The notes: generated by a model from the sequence alone, not told the origin. A stretch of DNA of 64,000 bases from Basidiobolus meristosporus CBS 931.73 (GCA_002104905.1 MCFE01000144.1:91027-155026); one strand, 5' to 3'; shown: positions 49,724 to 59,549, counted from the first letter of the stretch. Numbers and translations are program-made.

Positions 49724-50629
49724 TCAGGAGGATTTCTCTGATTTTGGGTTAGGGAAACTCAGGTAGTTTTGTTGCAGGGCTGAAACAATAGATTCCCATT
49801 TTCTTGAGGTAACAGCAGTAGTCTTGCATGGCAGTGACAGGGAGGCAGAGGCCAGAATCATATGCTTCACAAAGAGCCAGGCATAGTTGAGATCATCTGG
49901 CAGAGAAAGTAGCATACTGGCAAGCTTCAAGTAGTTCCCAAAGTCTTTCTTCTGATTCTGGGTAGCTTTGTGGGTGAGCACAGTAAGTTTTGGCAGCTTC
50001 TTCTTCACAACTGGTTGCATAGAAAGGGACCAGGCTGGGTGGTCAGAGGCTCTCAAGGATCCTAGCTCAGCTCCAGAGAATTGCTTGACTTCATTCACAA
50101 AGTATAGGGCAGCAGCAGAAGGGCAGATCCAGTCAACACATCTTTTCTCAGATTGAGCACCTAGTGCTAGCAGATGGCTTTCTCTCAGGAAGTTCAGTAG
50201 GAATGTAGACCTTGGCTTCATTCTTGCAGTCAGAGTAGTCTTGTTCTCAGGATGGGGAATGTAGAGATCTCCAAGCAAGATAACAGGTGTTGATATAGAT
50301 TGCTGGTATTGCTGAGCTTTCTGGTATATAACTTGCACTTCCTGAAGGGCAAGACTTGGAGGCAGATAGCAGAGCACCAGACTGATAGTTGGCAACTGGA
50401 GAGCAGCACAGTAAGGGGAGTAAAGAGGAACACAGAGCTGAGGAGTATTGATGGTAGAAGAGATGAAGCAGATAGAGGATGTATTCTTTGTTCTAGGAGT
50501 AGAAAAGCAATATAGATTAGTCAAAAGTATAGAGGGCAGCTGGACATCAATCAAACACAGGAGGGAAAATCTTGAGAGAAGTCTCTCTAGAGTTGGTCTT
50601 GATGGCTGTATGCTGTTGCAGTTAAGCAA
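49724..50629 (-). pseudogene. LINE endonuclease domain (frameshifted from RT)
   Basis: 301 residues with the marks of exonuclease-endonuclease-phosphatase LINE nucleases: LNCNSI near the start, ILLGDLY (usually GDFN), CVDWICPS and SDHPAW near the end. The usual metal-binding Glu of the N-terminal motif is not evident in LIDVQL, so activity is uncertain. The frame runs out after NYLSFPNPK; in the next frame the sequence continues smoothly (IREIL...) into the RT. Confidence 0.8.
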
Positions 50630-50644
50630 CAGAACTTCAGGTAG

Positions 50645-51094
50645 TCAGGCAGAGGTTGTAGCTTCTTCAGAGGCAGCATTGACAATGTGACCTGCAGAGT
50701 CCCAGAGCTCTTCAAATGGTGCATCACTTAAGTCAGCCAGGAGGGAAATGGTATGATTCTTGAGGAAGTATGTCACTTCATAGGAGGGGGCTTGTCTCTT
50801 GATGGCAGCAAAGAAAGACAGAATGGCAACATGAGCTGGAGGCTTGTTGAACAGTAGAGAGTCAGAGGATTCAGATTCTTCAGGCACTATCTTGAAGTCA
50901 GTTTTCAGCCAGTTAAAGTTCTTCTCCACAAAGGCAACAAATGGGTCAGCAATGTTTTGGTCTAGGATAACCTCCAGGATCTTCCCTTTTCTCCAGGCCA
51001 GGTTGGCAATTCTTGAGAGCTGAATATTGCATGCCTTGAGTGCTTTCCTGATATTGGAAATGGGAGTCCAGGGAACTTGCTTCAAGTACACCAC
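50645..51094 (-). pseudogene. LINE ORF1-like segment
   Basis: 149 residues beginning YLKQVPWTPISNIRKAL, followed by LDQNIADPFVAFVEKNF. It is in the same frame as the endonuclease, and only a TGA stop separates them. The sequence lacks a zinc knuckle; it resembles the helical region preceding endonucleases in some fungal LINEs. The N-terminus cannot be placed because the element ends about 135 bases upstream. Confidence 0.5.
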
Positions 51095-51230
51095 AGTCCA
51101 GGTAGAAGCTGGTGGTAGGTTTGCAGGGGCTTGTAAGTCCTTCTGTGTTGCAATGGAGCTGCAGTAGTCAGATTGGAGTCCACATTCTCAGTAGAGGGTT
51201 TTCTTGATGTATCTTGCTGAATGGTACTGG

Positions 51231-51760
51231 AGCTATCAAATCCACACAATTCTTCTATTAACAAGCTTTCAAATACAAACACTAGGAAAAAAAATACAAA
51301 AGAGATGTGCCCACAGGGATAGGTGGAATAATGGCAAGTATCAACAGAGATTGAAGCCGATCAAGCGCTAATTTTCTTAATTACAATTAGTGGTGCATAT
51401 TATATGTGCGCTCAGTATACCATGTTTTCTGGAAATTGTAGTGAGTAGTAGTTTGAATTCTTGAGATAGCGATACATTCTAGGATGCCCAATCTCCATAT
51501 TGACCAAGCCCTCATGGAGCTTATTAAATAAGCCACTTAAAGACGTGCATAGCCAAGCTTTACCAGTTTCTTACCCTTCTTCTGAACTGGTGGCTGGGCT
51601 TTGGGTCATCAGAGGGGAGTATGGAAATTGGCGTGGTGTTGAGTTTGTCAAACGCTCTTGTTCCCATGCTTGTAATGGCTATACTTCTGCTATCACATAT
51701 GAATCAAAAAATAACATGAATAATGAAACTTTATTGCATTTGGGCTCAAGTGCAATCGTT
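51231..51760. repeat. Duplicated 3'-flank block of the A genes (copy 1)
   Basis: Matches 56615-57150 and, less well, 52270-52850, with shared words AAGCTTTCAAATA, CACTAGGAAAAAAA, GTGCCCACAGGGAT and AGTGGTGCATATTATATGTG. It carries the A-gene polyadenylation region at its right end. The match starts near 51231, which fixes the LINE junction. Confidence 0.75.
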
Positions 51761-51763
51761 GGT

Positions 51764-52233
51764 TCATTGATTGTCTTCCATGGGCTCAGTATACTGTGAG
51801 TCCTGATTAGCACAGTCATTGCCACATGGAACATCTTCCATGGGCTCAGTGTACTGTGTATCTTGGTCAGAGCATCCTTCGATGCATTGGGTGACCACTA
51901 CTGGTGTGGAGTATGTCTCATCTTGTGCAGGCTGAACCATAACAATGGGGTAACCAGAGCCATCGTCTGAGTGCTCAGCACCCTTCTGTTTGGCGTACTC
52001 GGATGCGCTGGCTGAACCCTCTACCTCGAGGCTGGGGCCTGCTTGAAACTGAACATCGAGACTCTTGTCACTGTTGGCATTGGCAGTGTTCAGATTGTCA
52101 TGCTTTCTGGTCACGGTGGTGAACACCTGACGCAACAATGGCACTTGGACGTTTGGCGTTTCAACAGTGGGCTGAACCTGGACTTGCTGGTAGCAGTTGC
52201 TTGCTTGGTCCGAGCATGAATACCTGCGATAAT
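51764..52233 (-). pseudogene. Secreted family A, copy 1: lost its signal peptide
   Basis: From the stop to a YRRYSCSDQ stretch the sequence is nearly identical to the A genes at 52851 and 57153. Beyond 52233 homology stops abruptly and the flank block (the ACTAGGAAAAAG word at 52273) begins, so the first ~37 codons including the signal peptide are gone. An open frame continues into unrelated sequence to 52324 but has no export signal. A deletion between two block copies explains it. Confidence 0.8.
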
Positions 52234-52269
52234 GTAATATATAACCGACATCACTCCAGTTTCTGACAA

Positions 52270-52850
52270 TTGATACTAGGAAAAAGTTACAAGAGAGACA
52301 TGACCACAAGGATGGGTGGAACAACGGCGAGTATCAACAGATATTAATGTAAGGGAAAGAGCCGATCAAGCACCAAATTTCTCAATTACAATAAGAATCA
52401 TTCGTCTGTAGTGCATATTAGTTATGTGCTGGTAATGGTAGTAAGCAATAGTTGGGCTTGGGTATTTCCTCACTCTGCTGATACCAATAAGTATGAGTCA
52501 AAAGTTCCAGATTATTGGATTTGACACGCTCCGAATTCTCCTTACATTATCATGTATTCTACCCTCTATAATAGCTGACTCAAGCTTGGAATGGCGATAA
52601 ACTCAAGGAGACCCGATTTTCATATTGACTAAACCCATATAAAACTTATTGAATAAGCTACCCGTTACCTTCCAGCAGTACTTCGAGACGTTTCTTACCC
52701 TTCTCCTGGATTAGTCGCTGGACTTTGGGTCATCAATTTGTCAAATACCCTTGTTTTCATGATGGTAACTACTATATTTCTGTTATCGCGTAAAAGGCGA
52801 AAATGAATAATGGAACTTTATTGCATTTGGGCTCAAGTGCAGTCGTTGGT
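52270..52850. repeat. Duplicated 3'-flank block of the A genes (copy 2)
   Basis: Diverged copy of 51231-51760 and 56615-57150; ends in the AATAAA region (minus strand, near 52820) of the next A gene. Confidence 0.7.
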
Positions 52851-53429
52851 TCATTGAGTGTCTCCCATGGGCTCGGTATACTGTGGGTCCTGATTAGCAC
52901 AGTTATCGCCACATTGAACATCTTCCATGGGCTCAGTGTACTGTGTATCTTGGTCAGAGCATCCTTCGATGCATTGGGTGTCCACTACTGGTGTGGAGTA
53001 TGTCTCATCTTGCGCAGGCTGAATCATAACAGTGGGGTAGTCAGAGCCATCATCTGAGTGCTCAGCACCCTTCTGTTTGGCGTACTCGGATGCGCTGGCT
53101 GAACCTTCTACTTCGAGGCTAGGGCCTGCTTGAAACTGAACATCGAGACTCTTGTCACTGTTGGCGTTGGCAGTGTTCAGATTGTCATGCTTTCTGGTCA
53201 CGGTGGTGAACACCTGACGCAACAATGGCGCTTGGACGTTTGGCGTTTCAACAGTGGGCTGAACCTGGACTTGCTGGTAGCAGTTGCTTGCTTGGTCCGA
53301 GCATGAATACCTGCGATAACGGACTCTTCTATGCTCACGGTTGCATGATTCGGAGCATGGGACTGGAGCAGCAACGGCGGCTTGAAGAGAGGCAAGGCCC
53401 AAGATCAATGATACAATGAATGCACGCAT
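52851..53429 (-). CDS. Small secreted protein, family A (copy 2)
   Basis: 192 residues. Residues 1-21 are a signal peptide (MRAFIVSLILGLASL...AVAA). The mature N-terminus has CSESC, a strongly basic REHRRVRYRRY segment, then C-X6-CY. The middle is Gln/Ser/Asn-rich without structure cues. The C-terminus holds two tandem repeats of about 21 residues, each with C-X3-C and QYTEPM. In all there are eight cysteines, including three C-X3-C pairs. A TATATA box lies about 45 bases upstream and AATAAA follows the stop. I recognise no family. The near-identical copy at 57153 and normal CpG content show a maintained gene. A secreted, possibly disulfide-linked surface or effector-like protein is an inference. 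Confidence 0.8.
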   Translation of the reverse strand: MRAFIVSLILGLASLQAAVAAPVPCSESCNREHRRVRYRRYSCSDQASNCYQQVQVQPTVETPNVQAPLLRQVFTTVTRKHDNLNTANANSDKSLDVQFQAGPSLEVEGSASASEYAKQKGAEHSDDGSDYPTVMIQPAQDETYSTPVVDTQCIEGCSDQDTQYTEPMEDVQCGDNCANQDPQYTEPMGDTQ

Positions 53430-53773
53430 CTTTGAGAACTGCTGAGTTCATTGCCAAGTACACTCGGGAATATATAGCATGGGAATCATTATAACATGGT
53501 TACAACGTTGATGGTAGCAATAGTTAGTTAACTTGGATGAACTCACACTTTATCAGATTGAAAATTAGCATTCGCTCTGCCATCATCGGCTCAATCGCAA
53601 TGATATCGCGCACTTTATTTGGTTACAACACGACAAATACACTGATAAATACACCAATATATACCCTAATATATACACATATGCTTTTGATATTTCAGCA
53701 GTAGTGTGGTAATTCACGAAGCACGGCTGATGATGTTTCATATTAATATTAGGTGACCAAATGAAATGTTTAT

Positions 53774-54328
53774 TTAATCAATGTATCGATTCCCACTGAA
53801 ATATCTGATCTTGAAGTACTTATGTGCCGACCTCTTGTACTTCTTCTGGCCTCCACCATAGCTACGGGCGGCTGGCTGAGTGATAATGATCTGGGGCTGT
53901 TGCTGCTTAGGCTGATAGAGGATTTGGTCGATAACCTGCGCTTGGTCAAACTGATTAGAGTTCGACAGGGCATCAGCATCACTGGATGAGTGGGCGTTCA
54001 CTCTGTCCAACAAGGCCTGTCTTGGTTGCAGGTCGGCTATATTGAAGTTGGGCATCTCGTAGGATGACTCTGGCTGAGTTGTAGTGCCATCCATTGAATC
54101 TTCACCTTCGCCTTCATCTTCACCCCCATTCTCATCCATATAGTGATCACCCTCGTCCTGTTCCGGCTGATAGTCATCTGCAGGCGATTGAGTTTCTGGG
54201 TAGCAAGGACTTACCTGCTCCCCGCACAAATTGTCACCGTAGCTCACCTGAGAAGAGGTATCTTCTGTGGCAGGGAATGCATGGATAGAAGCAAAGTACA
54301 AAGCGAACAAAGCGAGAGTAAGCTGCAT
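53774..54328 (-). CDS. Small secreted protein, family B
   Basis: 184 residues. Signal peptide at 1-17 (ALFALYFASIHA). Then LCGEQVSPCY, a C-X6-CY pair like that of family A, a strongly acidic central stretch (DENGGEDEGEGEDSMDG), a core DADALSNSNQFDQAQVIDQ followed by LYQP, a Gln-rich run, and a basic aromatic tail (KKYKRSAHKYFKIRYFSG). It has only two Cys in the mature chain. It follows gene A on the same strand 345 bases away. The core is shared with family C. No known domain was recognised. Confidence 0.8.
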   Translation of the reverse strand: MQLTLALFALYFASIHAFPATEDTSSQVSYGDNLCGEQVSPCYPETQSPADDYQPEQDEGDHYMDENGGEDEGEGEDSMDGTTTQPESSYEMPNFNIADLQPRQALLDRVNAHSSSDADALSNSNQFDQAQVIDQILYQPKQQQPQIIITQPAARSYGGGQKKYKRSAHKYFKIRYFSGNRYID

Positions 54329-54534
54329 TTTGATGAATATCGTAAAACCAGTCGTAAGCTCACTTTAAAGTGGCATTTGGCATAGTCTACTATACTACAC
54401 CCTGTATCTGACTCACTTGAGGCCAGGAATTCACATGCTATGTCCTGCTTTTGTTGCCCATCAACTAACTACCTGGTTTAGCTATTAGCAATCAAGTTAG
54501 ATTGGCGTTAAGAGCAAATGATATGGATAATCGA

Positions 54535-54850
54535 GATTTATTGAATTAAGTGCAGTTGTCGGTACGTTGAGTGTCGTCCATAAAGTCAGCATACAGTAAG
54601 TCCTGATTAGCACAGTCATTGCCAAACTGAGCAACTTCCATGGGCTCAGTGTACTGTATATCCTGATCAACGCATCCTTCAACGTACAATCGTACTTAGA
54701 TATTCGAAGTCTCTACAATTGGCAGAACTCGGGCTTGCTGGTGGCAGTTACTTGCTCGATCGGAGCATGACGAACTACGATAATGCACTCTTTCATGCTT
54801 GCGATTGCATGATTCGGAGCGTGGAATTGGAGCAGCAACGATGGCCAAAA
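54535..54850 (-). pseudogene. Family A remnant with internal deletion
   Basis: The left part matches the A C-terminal repeat region (TGGGCTCAGTGTACTGTATATC words); the right part matches the A N-terminus (CTTGCTGGTGGCAGTTACTTG). The 300-base middle is missing and stops occur. Confidence 0.75.
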
Positions 54851-54954
54851 GAAAAAGTAGCTACATCATTGAAGATTTGGAAAGCCACATGTTGATAGTC
54901 GTAGTGATAGGTACACATTAATACCCTGAGCAATCACTATCCCTATGAATCTAC

Positions 54955-55065
54955 GATCTCAAATCAACGCAACTCTAGGTTCATCTGCTGCAATAGAGAT
55001 CGCTTGGATAGAGGTGATGTATGAAGCCAGCAAAGTGATGGCGAGTTACATTTTTGCTAAGCTGA
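54955..55065 (-). pseudogene. Family B 5'-end remnant
   Basis: Degenerate copy of the start of gene B (signal-peptide region ending near TTACATTTTTGC); a sister remnant lies at 58545-58612. Confidence 0.5.
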
Positions 55066-55609
55066 CTTGAGGTGGTCGATGCAATGCATAATGCTAAATC
55101 GTAAATTTAGTTCAGTATACTATCGACTGATGGCCGGTGAAGATGTTAATTCGTTCATAATCCCAACATACTCATAAAAATAGCTGCAGGGTACTATATA
55201 ATCAGAGTAGCTTAATGGCCTTCGACGATGAAATCGAGAACTACGCAAGAACGACGCGATTCCTGTGTGCTCACTTCAAGCTATAGCTTGAAAAGGCGTA
55301 GTATGAGTCATTTTAGTTTGTCCCTTCACTACCGCGTTTGTCATTCCAAAGTGGTATAGCAAGCTCAAAATTGAAGACGAATGTTTATTTATTTTTCTTG
55401 ATGTACTGAAGTGATTGGTCGCCGGGATTACGGTGTTAATCAACACCTATTCACTGATCATTGCAATGAAAGTGAAATGCTGATTAACTTTACTCACCTT
55501 TGCTTCATAATTTAGTAAACGGGGTTTGGTTGCTGATGATCGCTGATGAATCTAGCAAACCATACATAAATGCAACTGTTTGCCTTCCAGTGTGTCATCA
55601 AGAGCCAAC

Positions 55610-56032
55610 ATGCAACGCACTTTCCGCATTCTATCCGCCTTAGTATTCCTATTCGGTGCATCTTATGCATCGCCCATTGCAACATATGACAACCAGCAAG
55701 TAGACCAGGGTGTCCCAGTGGACTTCGACAATGAACCATTAGTGTCATATACACCAATATACTATCAACTAGAGTCCCCGAACGCCTATCCATTGTTGGA
55801 CAACGCTCAGACTAATTCTGCACAGAACGCTGAGGCACTTTCCAACCAGAATCAATTTGAGCAAGTGCAGCAAGTAGATCAGACATTGTACCAACCATCT
55901 GCACCGACATATGTACAATCAATTACTCCCGATGAGGATGATACTCAAGACTCGAGTGACGACGACGATCAGCCATCGTGCAAACGTTGTCAACGACGCT
56001 ACCGTAGAAGTAGATACAGCGGCCGCTTTTGA
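55610..56032 (+). CDS. Small secreted protein, family C
   Basis: 140 residues from the ATG, on the opposite strand to A and B. Signal peptide at 1-20 (ILSALVFLFGASYA). The mature chain has a Tyr/Pro/Asn-rich start and the core NAEALSNQNQFEQVQQVDQ followed by LYQP, nearly the same as in family B. It ends with an acidic run (DEDDTQDSSDDDDQ) and a basic tail SCKRCQRRYRRSRYSGRF resembling the basic segment of family A. AATAAA occurs at 56070-56075. Frame, signal peptide and CpG content support a real gene. Acid-then-base tails with dibasic sites could be cut by a Kex2-type protease; that is speculation. Confidence 0.8.
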   Translation: MQRTFRILSALVFLFGASYASPIATYDNQQVDQGVPVDFDNEPLVSYTPIYYQLESPNAYPLLDNAQTNSAQNAEALSNQNQFEQVQQVDQTLYQPSAPTYVQSITPDEDDTQDSSDDDDQPSCKRCQRRYRRSRYSGRF

Positions 56033-56479
56033 CTCAATCGGATCATGTAAACATTGGTTTGGCATTCATAATAAATCCTATCATATAATCGCTATTTCTG
56101 CATGCTATAAAACACGCACATTTCTTCTGCAAATAAGATTACACCAACTGATATCAGGAAAAACAGCGTAGATGTGACCACAGGGATGAGTGGAATGAGC
56201 ATCAACCGAAATAACCAAACATAGATATGGATACGCAGTGCCTTCCGGTCAGGCATATTCGACGTTAAAACCTTTATGCTCAGAACATCTAACAACTCCT
56301 CACATGACAGTGTGAATTATTTTGGTTGTGTCCCCTCTGAATTGCGAATAATAACGAATAAGTTACTAAAATGGAATAGTGGTGAGTAGTCGTGGATTGT
56401 TTGATGATTGGCCACATAGAATAGCTATTAACATAGGATTGATTTTACTCAAGTTAGTTCAATAATATAGTGAACTAAG

Positions 56480-56620
56480 CTTTGTATTCCTATTCAGTGT
56501 ATCCTATGCATCACCCATTGCTACATATGGCAACCAACAAGTAGGCCCCAGTGGACTTTGGTGGCAGCACTGTGACTGAACCATCGATGTCACACCAGTT
56601 TCCCTATTCATGTAAGCTAT
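56480..56620 (+). pseudogene. Family C remnant
   Basis: Matches the signal peptide and first 25 mature codons of gene C (TATTCCTATTCAGTG...CACCCATTGCTACATATG) with a frameshift, then breaks off at the flank block. Confidence 0.75.
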
Positions 56621-57150
56621 CAAGTACACACAGTTCTTCTGTAAACAAGCTTTCAAATATGGACACTAGGAAAAAAAGATACATAAGAGATGTGCCCACA
56701 GGGATGGGTGGAACAAACGAGTATCAACAGAGATCGAAGTAAGGGAAAGAGCCGATCAAGCGCTAATTTTCTTAATTATAATTAGTGGTGCATATTATAT
56801 GTGCACTCAGGATACCATGTTTTCTGGTAATGGTAGTGAGCAATAGACTTTTTGAGATAGCGATACACTCTAGGATGCCCGATCTCCATATTGACTAAGC
56901 CCTCGTTGAGCATATTAAATAAGCCACTCACTACCTTCAAGCAGCACTTCAAGACGTTTCTTACCCTTCTCCTGAATTGGTGACTGGACTTCGGATCATC
57001 AGAATGAAGTGTGGAAATTGGCTTGGTTTTAGGTTTGTCAAGCGCTCTTTGCTCCCATGCTGTTAATGGCTATATTTCTGCTCACATATGAGGCGAAAAA
57101 TAAAATGAATAATGGAACTTTATTGCATTTGGCCTCAAGTGCAGTCGTCG
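56615..57150. repeat. Duplicated 3'-flank block of the A genes (copy 3)
   Basis: Closest match to the block that abuts the LINE at 51231-51760. Confidence 0.75.
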
Positions 57151-57152
57151 GG

Positions 57153-57731
57153 TCATTGAGTGTCTTCCATGGGCTCAGTATACTGTGAGTCCTGATTAGC
57201 ACAGTCATCACCACATTGAACATCTACCATGGGCTCAGTGTACTGTGTATCTTGGTCAGAGCATCCTTCGATGCATTGGGTGTCCACTACTGGTGTGGAG
57301 TATGTCTCATCTTGCGCAGGCTGAACCATAACAATGGGGTAACCAGAGCCATCTTCGGAGTGTTCAGCACCCTTCTGTTTGGCGTACTCGGATGCGCTGG
57401 CTGAGCCTTCTACTTCGAGGCTAGGGCCTGCCTGAAACTGAGCATTGAGACTCTTGTCACTGTTGGCGTTGGCAGTGTTCAGATTGTCATGCTTTCTGGT
57501 CACTGTGGTGAACACCTGACGCAACAATGGCACTTGGACGTTTGGCGTTTCAACAGTGGGCTGAACCTGGACTTGCTGGTAGCAGTTGCTTGCTTGGTCT
57601 GAGCATGAATACCTGCGATAACGGACTCTTCTATGCTCACGGTTGCATGATTCGGAGCATGGGACTGGAGCAGCAACGGCGGCTTGAAGAGAGGCAAGGC
57701 CCAAGATCAATGATACAATGAATGCACGCAT
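57153..57731 (-). CDS. Small secreted protein, family A (copy 3)
   Basis: 192 residues, differing from the gene at 52851 at only a handful of positions (for example VPLLRQ for APLLRQ, SLNAQF for SLDVQF, PMEDTQ for PMGDTQ). Signal peptide, eight Cys, basic segment and the two C-terminal repeats are all kept. The upstream 330 bases are also nearly identical to those of the other copy, including the TATATA box, so the whole block was duplicated recently or is homogenised by gene conversion. Confidence 0.8.
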   Translation of the reverse strand: MRAFIVSLILGLASLQAAVAAPVPCSESCNREHRRVRYRRYSCSDQASNCYQQVQVQPTVETPNVQVPLLRQVFTTVTRKHDNLNTANANSDKSLNAQFQAGPSLEVEGSASASEYAKQKGAEHSEDGSGYPIVMVQPAQDETYSTPVVDTQCIEGCSDQDTQYTEPMVDVQCGDDCANQDSQYTEPMEDTQ

Positions 57732-58079
57732 CTTTGAGAACTGCTGAGTTCATTGCCAAGTACACTCGGGAATATATAGCATGGGAACCATTATAACATG
57801 GTTACAACGTTGAAGGTAGCAATAGTTAGTTAACTTTGATGAACTCACACTTTATCAGATTGAAAATTAGCATTCGCTCTGTCATCATCGGCTCAATCGC
57901 AATGATATCGCGCACTTTATTTGGTTACAACACGACAAATACACTGATAAATACACCAATATATACCCTAATATATACACATATGCTTTTGATATTTCAG
58001 CAGTAGTGTGGTAATTCACAAATCACGGCTGAGGATGTTTCATATTAATATAGGGTGACCAAATGAAATGTTTATTTAT

Positions 58080-58440
58080 TCAATGTATCTGTTCTTGAAG
58101 TACTTATGCGCAGATCTCTTGTACTTCTGGCGTCCAACATGGCTACGGGCGGCTGGCTGGGTGATGATGATCTAGGGGCTGTTGCTGCTCAGGCTGATAG
58201 AGGGTTCGGTCAATAACCTGCGCTTGGTCAAACTGATTGGAGTTCGACAGGGCATCAGCATCACTGGATGAGTGAGCGTTCACTCTGTCCAACAAGGCCT
58301 GTCTTGGTTGCATATCGGCTATATTGCAGTTTGTCATGTTGTAGGATGACTCTGGCTGAGTTGAAGTGTCATCTATCGAGTCCTCACCTTCGCCTTCATC
58401 TTTGCCCTCATTCACATCCATATAGTTGTGATAATCTTAT
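58080..58440 (-). pseudogene. Family B copy 2, truncated and frameshifted
   Basis: Roughly 90% like the gene at 53774 by eye across the core and acidic stretch, but an extra base near 58175 shifts frame before the C-terminal tail. The N-terminal part (signal peptide and C-X6-C) is replaced from 58441 by diverged sequence. Confidence 0.8.
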
Positions 58441-58544
58441 GATGAATACACATTGATACCCTTGGCTATCACTACTCCTGTGACTCTATAATTTCAAATC
58501 AACACAACCCCCGGTTAGTGTTCCGACTTGAAGATTTATCTGGT

Positions 58545-58612
58545 GCAATAGAGGTCAATTGGGTAGAGGCGATGTATGAAGCCTGTAAAGTGATGGAGAG
58601 TTGCATTTTTGC
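58545..58612 (-). pseudogene. Family B signal-peptide remnant
   Basis: Resembles the first codons of B (ending AGAGTTGCATTTTTGC) and matches 54990-55055; separated from the rest of the copy by about 100 bases. Confidence 0.5.
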
Positions 58613-58914
58613 TAAACCTACCTAAGGTGGTCAATGCAATGCATCGTAAATCTGGCTCAGTATACTATCGACTGATGGCTGGTGAAGATATCCCAAAACA
58701 CTCACAAAGATTGCTAGTGGTATAGCAAGATCAGAATTGAAGAGGATTGTTTATTTATTTTTGTTGATGTCATAATAAATCCCATCACAAAATCGCTATC
58801 TCTTTAGGCCATCCAACACATACAAACAAGATCACACCAACTGATATCAGGAAGAAACAGCGTAGGACAAGCAATAAGAATACTTCTGTCAAAACCTTCA
58901 TGTTCACAGCACTT

Positions 58915-59185
58915 CATCCTATTCGGTGTGTATTTTGCAACACCCATAGCTACACATGACAACCAATAAGTAGACCATGAGACTGAACCATCGATGCCAG
59001 CTAGAGTCCCCATCCCTTGTTGGACAATGTTTAAACTAACTCCGCACAGAATGCTCAGGCACTTTCCAACCATCTACGTCGGCATATGTGCAATTATTTA
59101 CTCCCGACAAGGATGAAAACCAAGACTCGAATGAAGATGACGATCAGACATCATGTTACCGTCGACGCAGATACAGAGACAGCTA
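58915..59185 (+). pseudogene. Family C copy 2, decayed
   Basis: Follows gene C from the end of the signal peptide (ATCCTATTCGGTGTG) to the basic tail, with a stop after DNQ, several deletions and loss of the core motif. Confidence 0.8.
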
Positions 59186-59274
59186 ATGATATGAATAGGC
59201 TTAATACTATTGTGATCCCGCCACAATAAATAGGCTAATGGATCACGTATTCACTACTACTCCTATTCATGTAA

Positions 59275-59460
59275 GCAATTAGCAAGTAGAGCAGTCTCCG
59301 CACAATGCCATATATGCCGAAATACTGGAGTTCATTGTTTTACAGCCCTCAGGAACTTGACCAGATATTGTATCAGCTATCTGCGCCAGCTGACTTATCC
59401 ATTTTGACTACTCAGAAAGGTACTACTGGCTGATATTGCGGGTCCGCTTTATTCTGCTCT
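59275..59460 (+). pseudogene. Family C copy 3, strongly decayed
   Basis: Recognisable only by GCAAGTAGA, TCCGCACA and a GACCAGATATTGTATCAG word corresponding to the DQTLYQ codons of gene C. Confidence 0.55.
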
Positions 59461-59549
59461 AGCCTTACCCTTATTCTTGTGCTGGCATGGATCATACTTC
59501 TGCTACTACATATTAAGCAAGTAATATATAATCAACGCAACTTGAATGG

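Larger units (their letters stand above)
47787..51230 (-). mobile_element. LINE (non-LTR retrotransposon) with APE-type endonuclease and RT
   Basis: Minus-strand order: an ORF1-like segment (51094-50645), an apurinic-type endonuclease (50629-49724), reverse transcriptase (49661-47877), an AATAAA signal, then a telomere-like tail. The endonuclease-to-RT order is that of L1/Tad/Jockey-type LINEs. The frames are long and nearly intact: I see one frameshift at an AAAA run between endonuclease and RT (near 49740) and a TGA between ORF1 and endonuclease. From 46922 to 51358 I find no CG dinucleotide at all. The right (5') end joins directly to sequence shared with 56615-56830, so the LINE lies inside or beside a copy of the secreted-protein block. 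Confidence 0.9.

Noticed and set aside
51082-51282. Minus-strand ORF spanning the LINE 5' end
   Set aside because: Its start lies in the secreted-gene flank block and its end in the LINE, so it is a chimera across the insertion junction.
53225-53419. Plus-strand ORF opposite family A, repeated at 57527-57721
   Set aside because: Its conservation is explained by the near-identity of the two duplicated A genes; it has no signal peptide or motif of its own.
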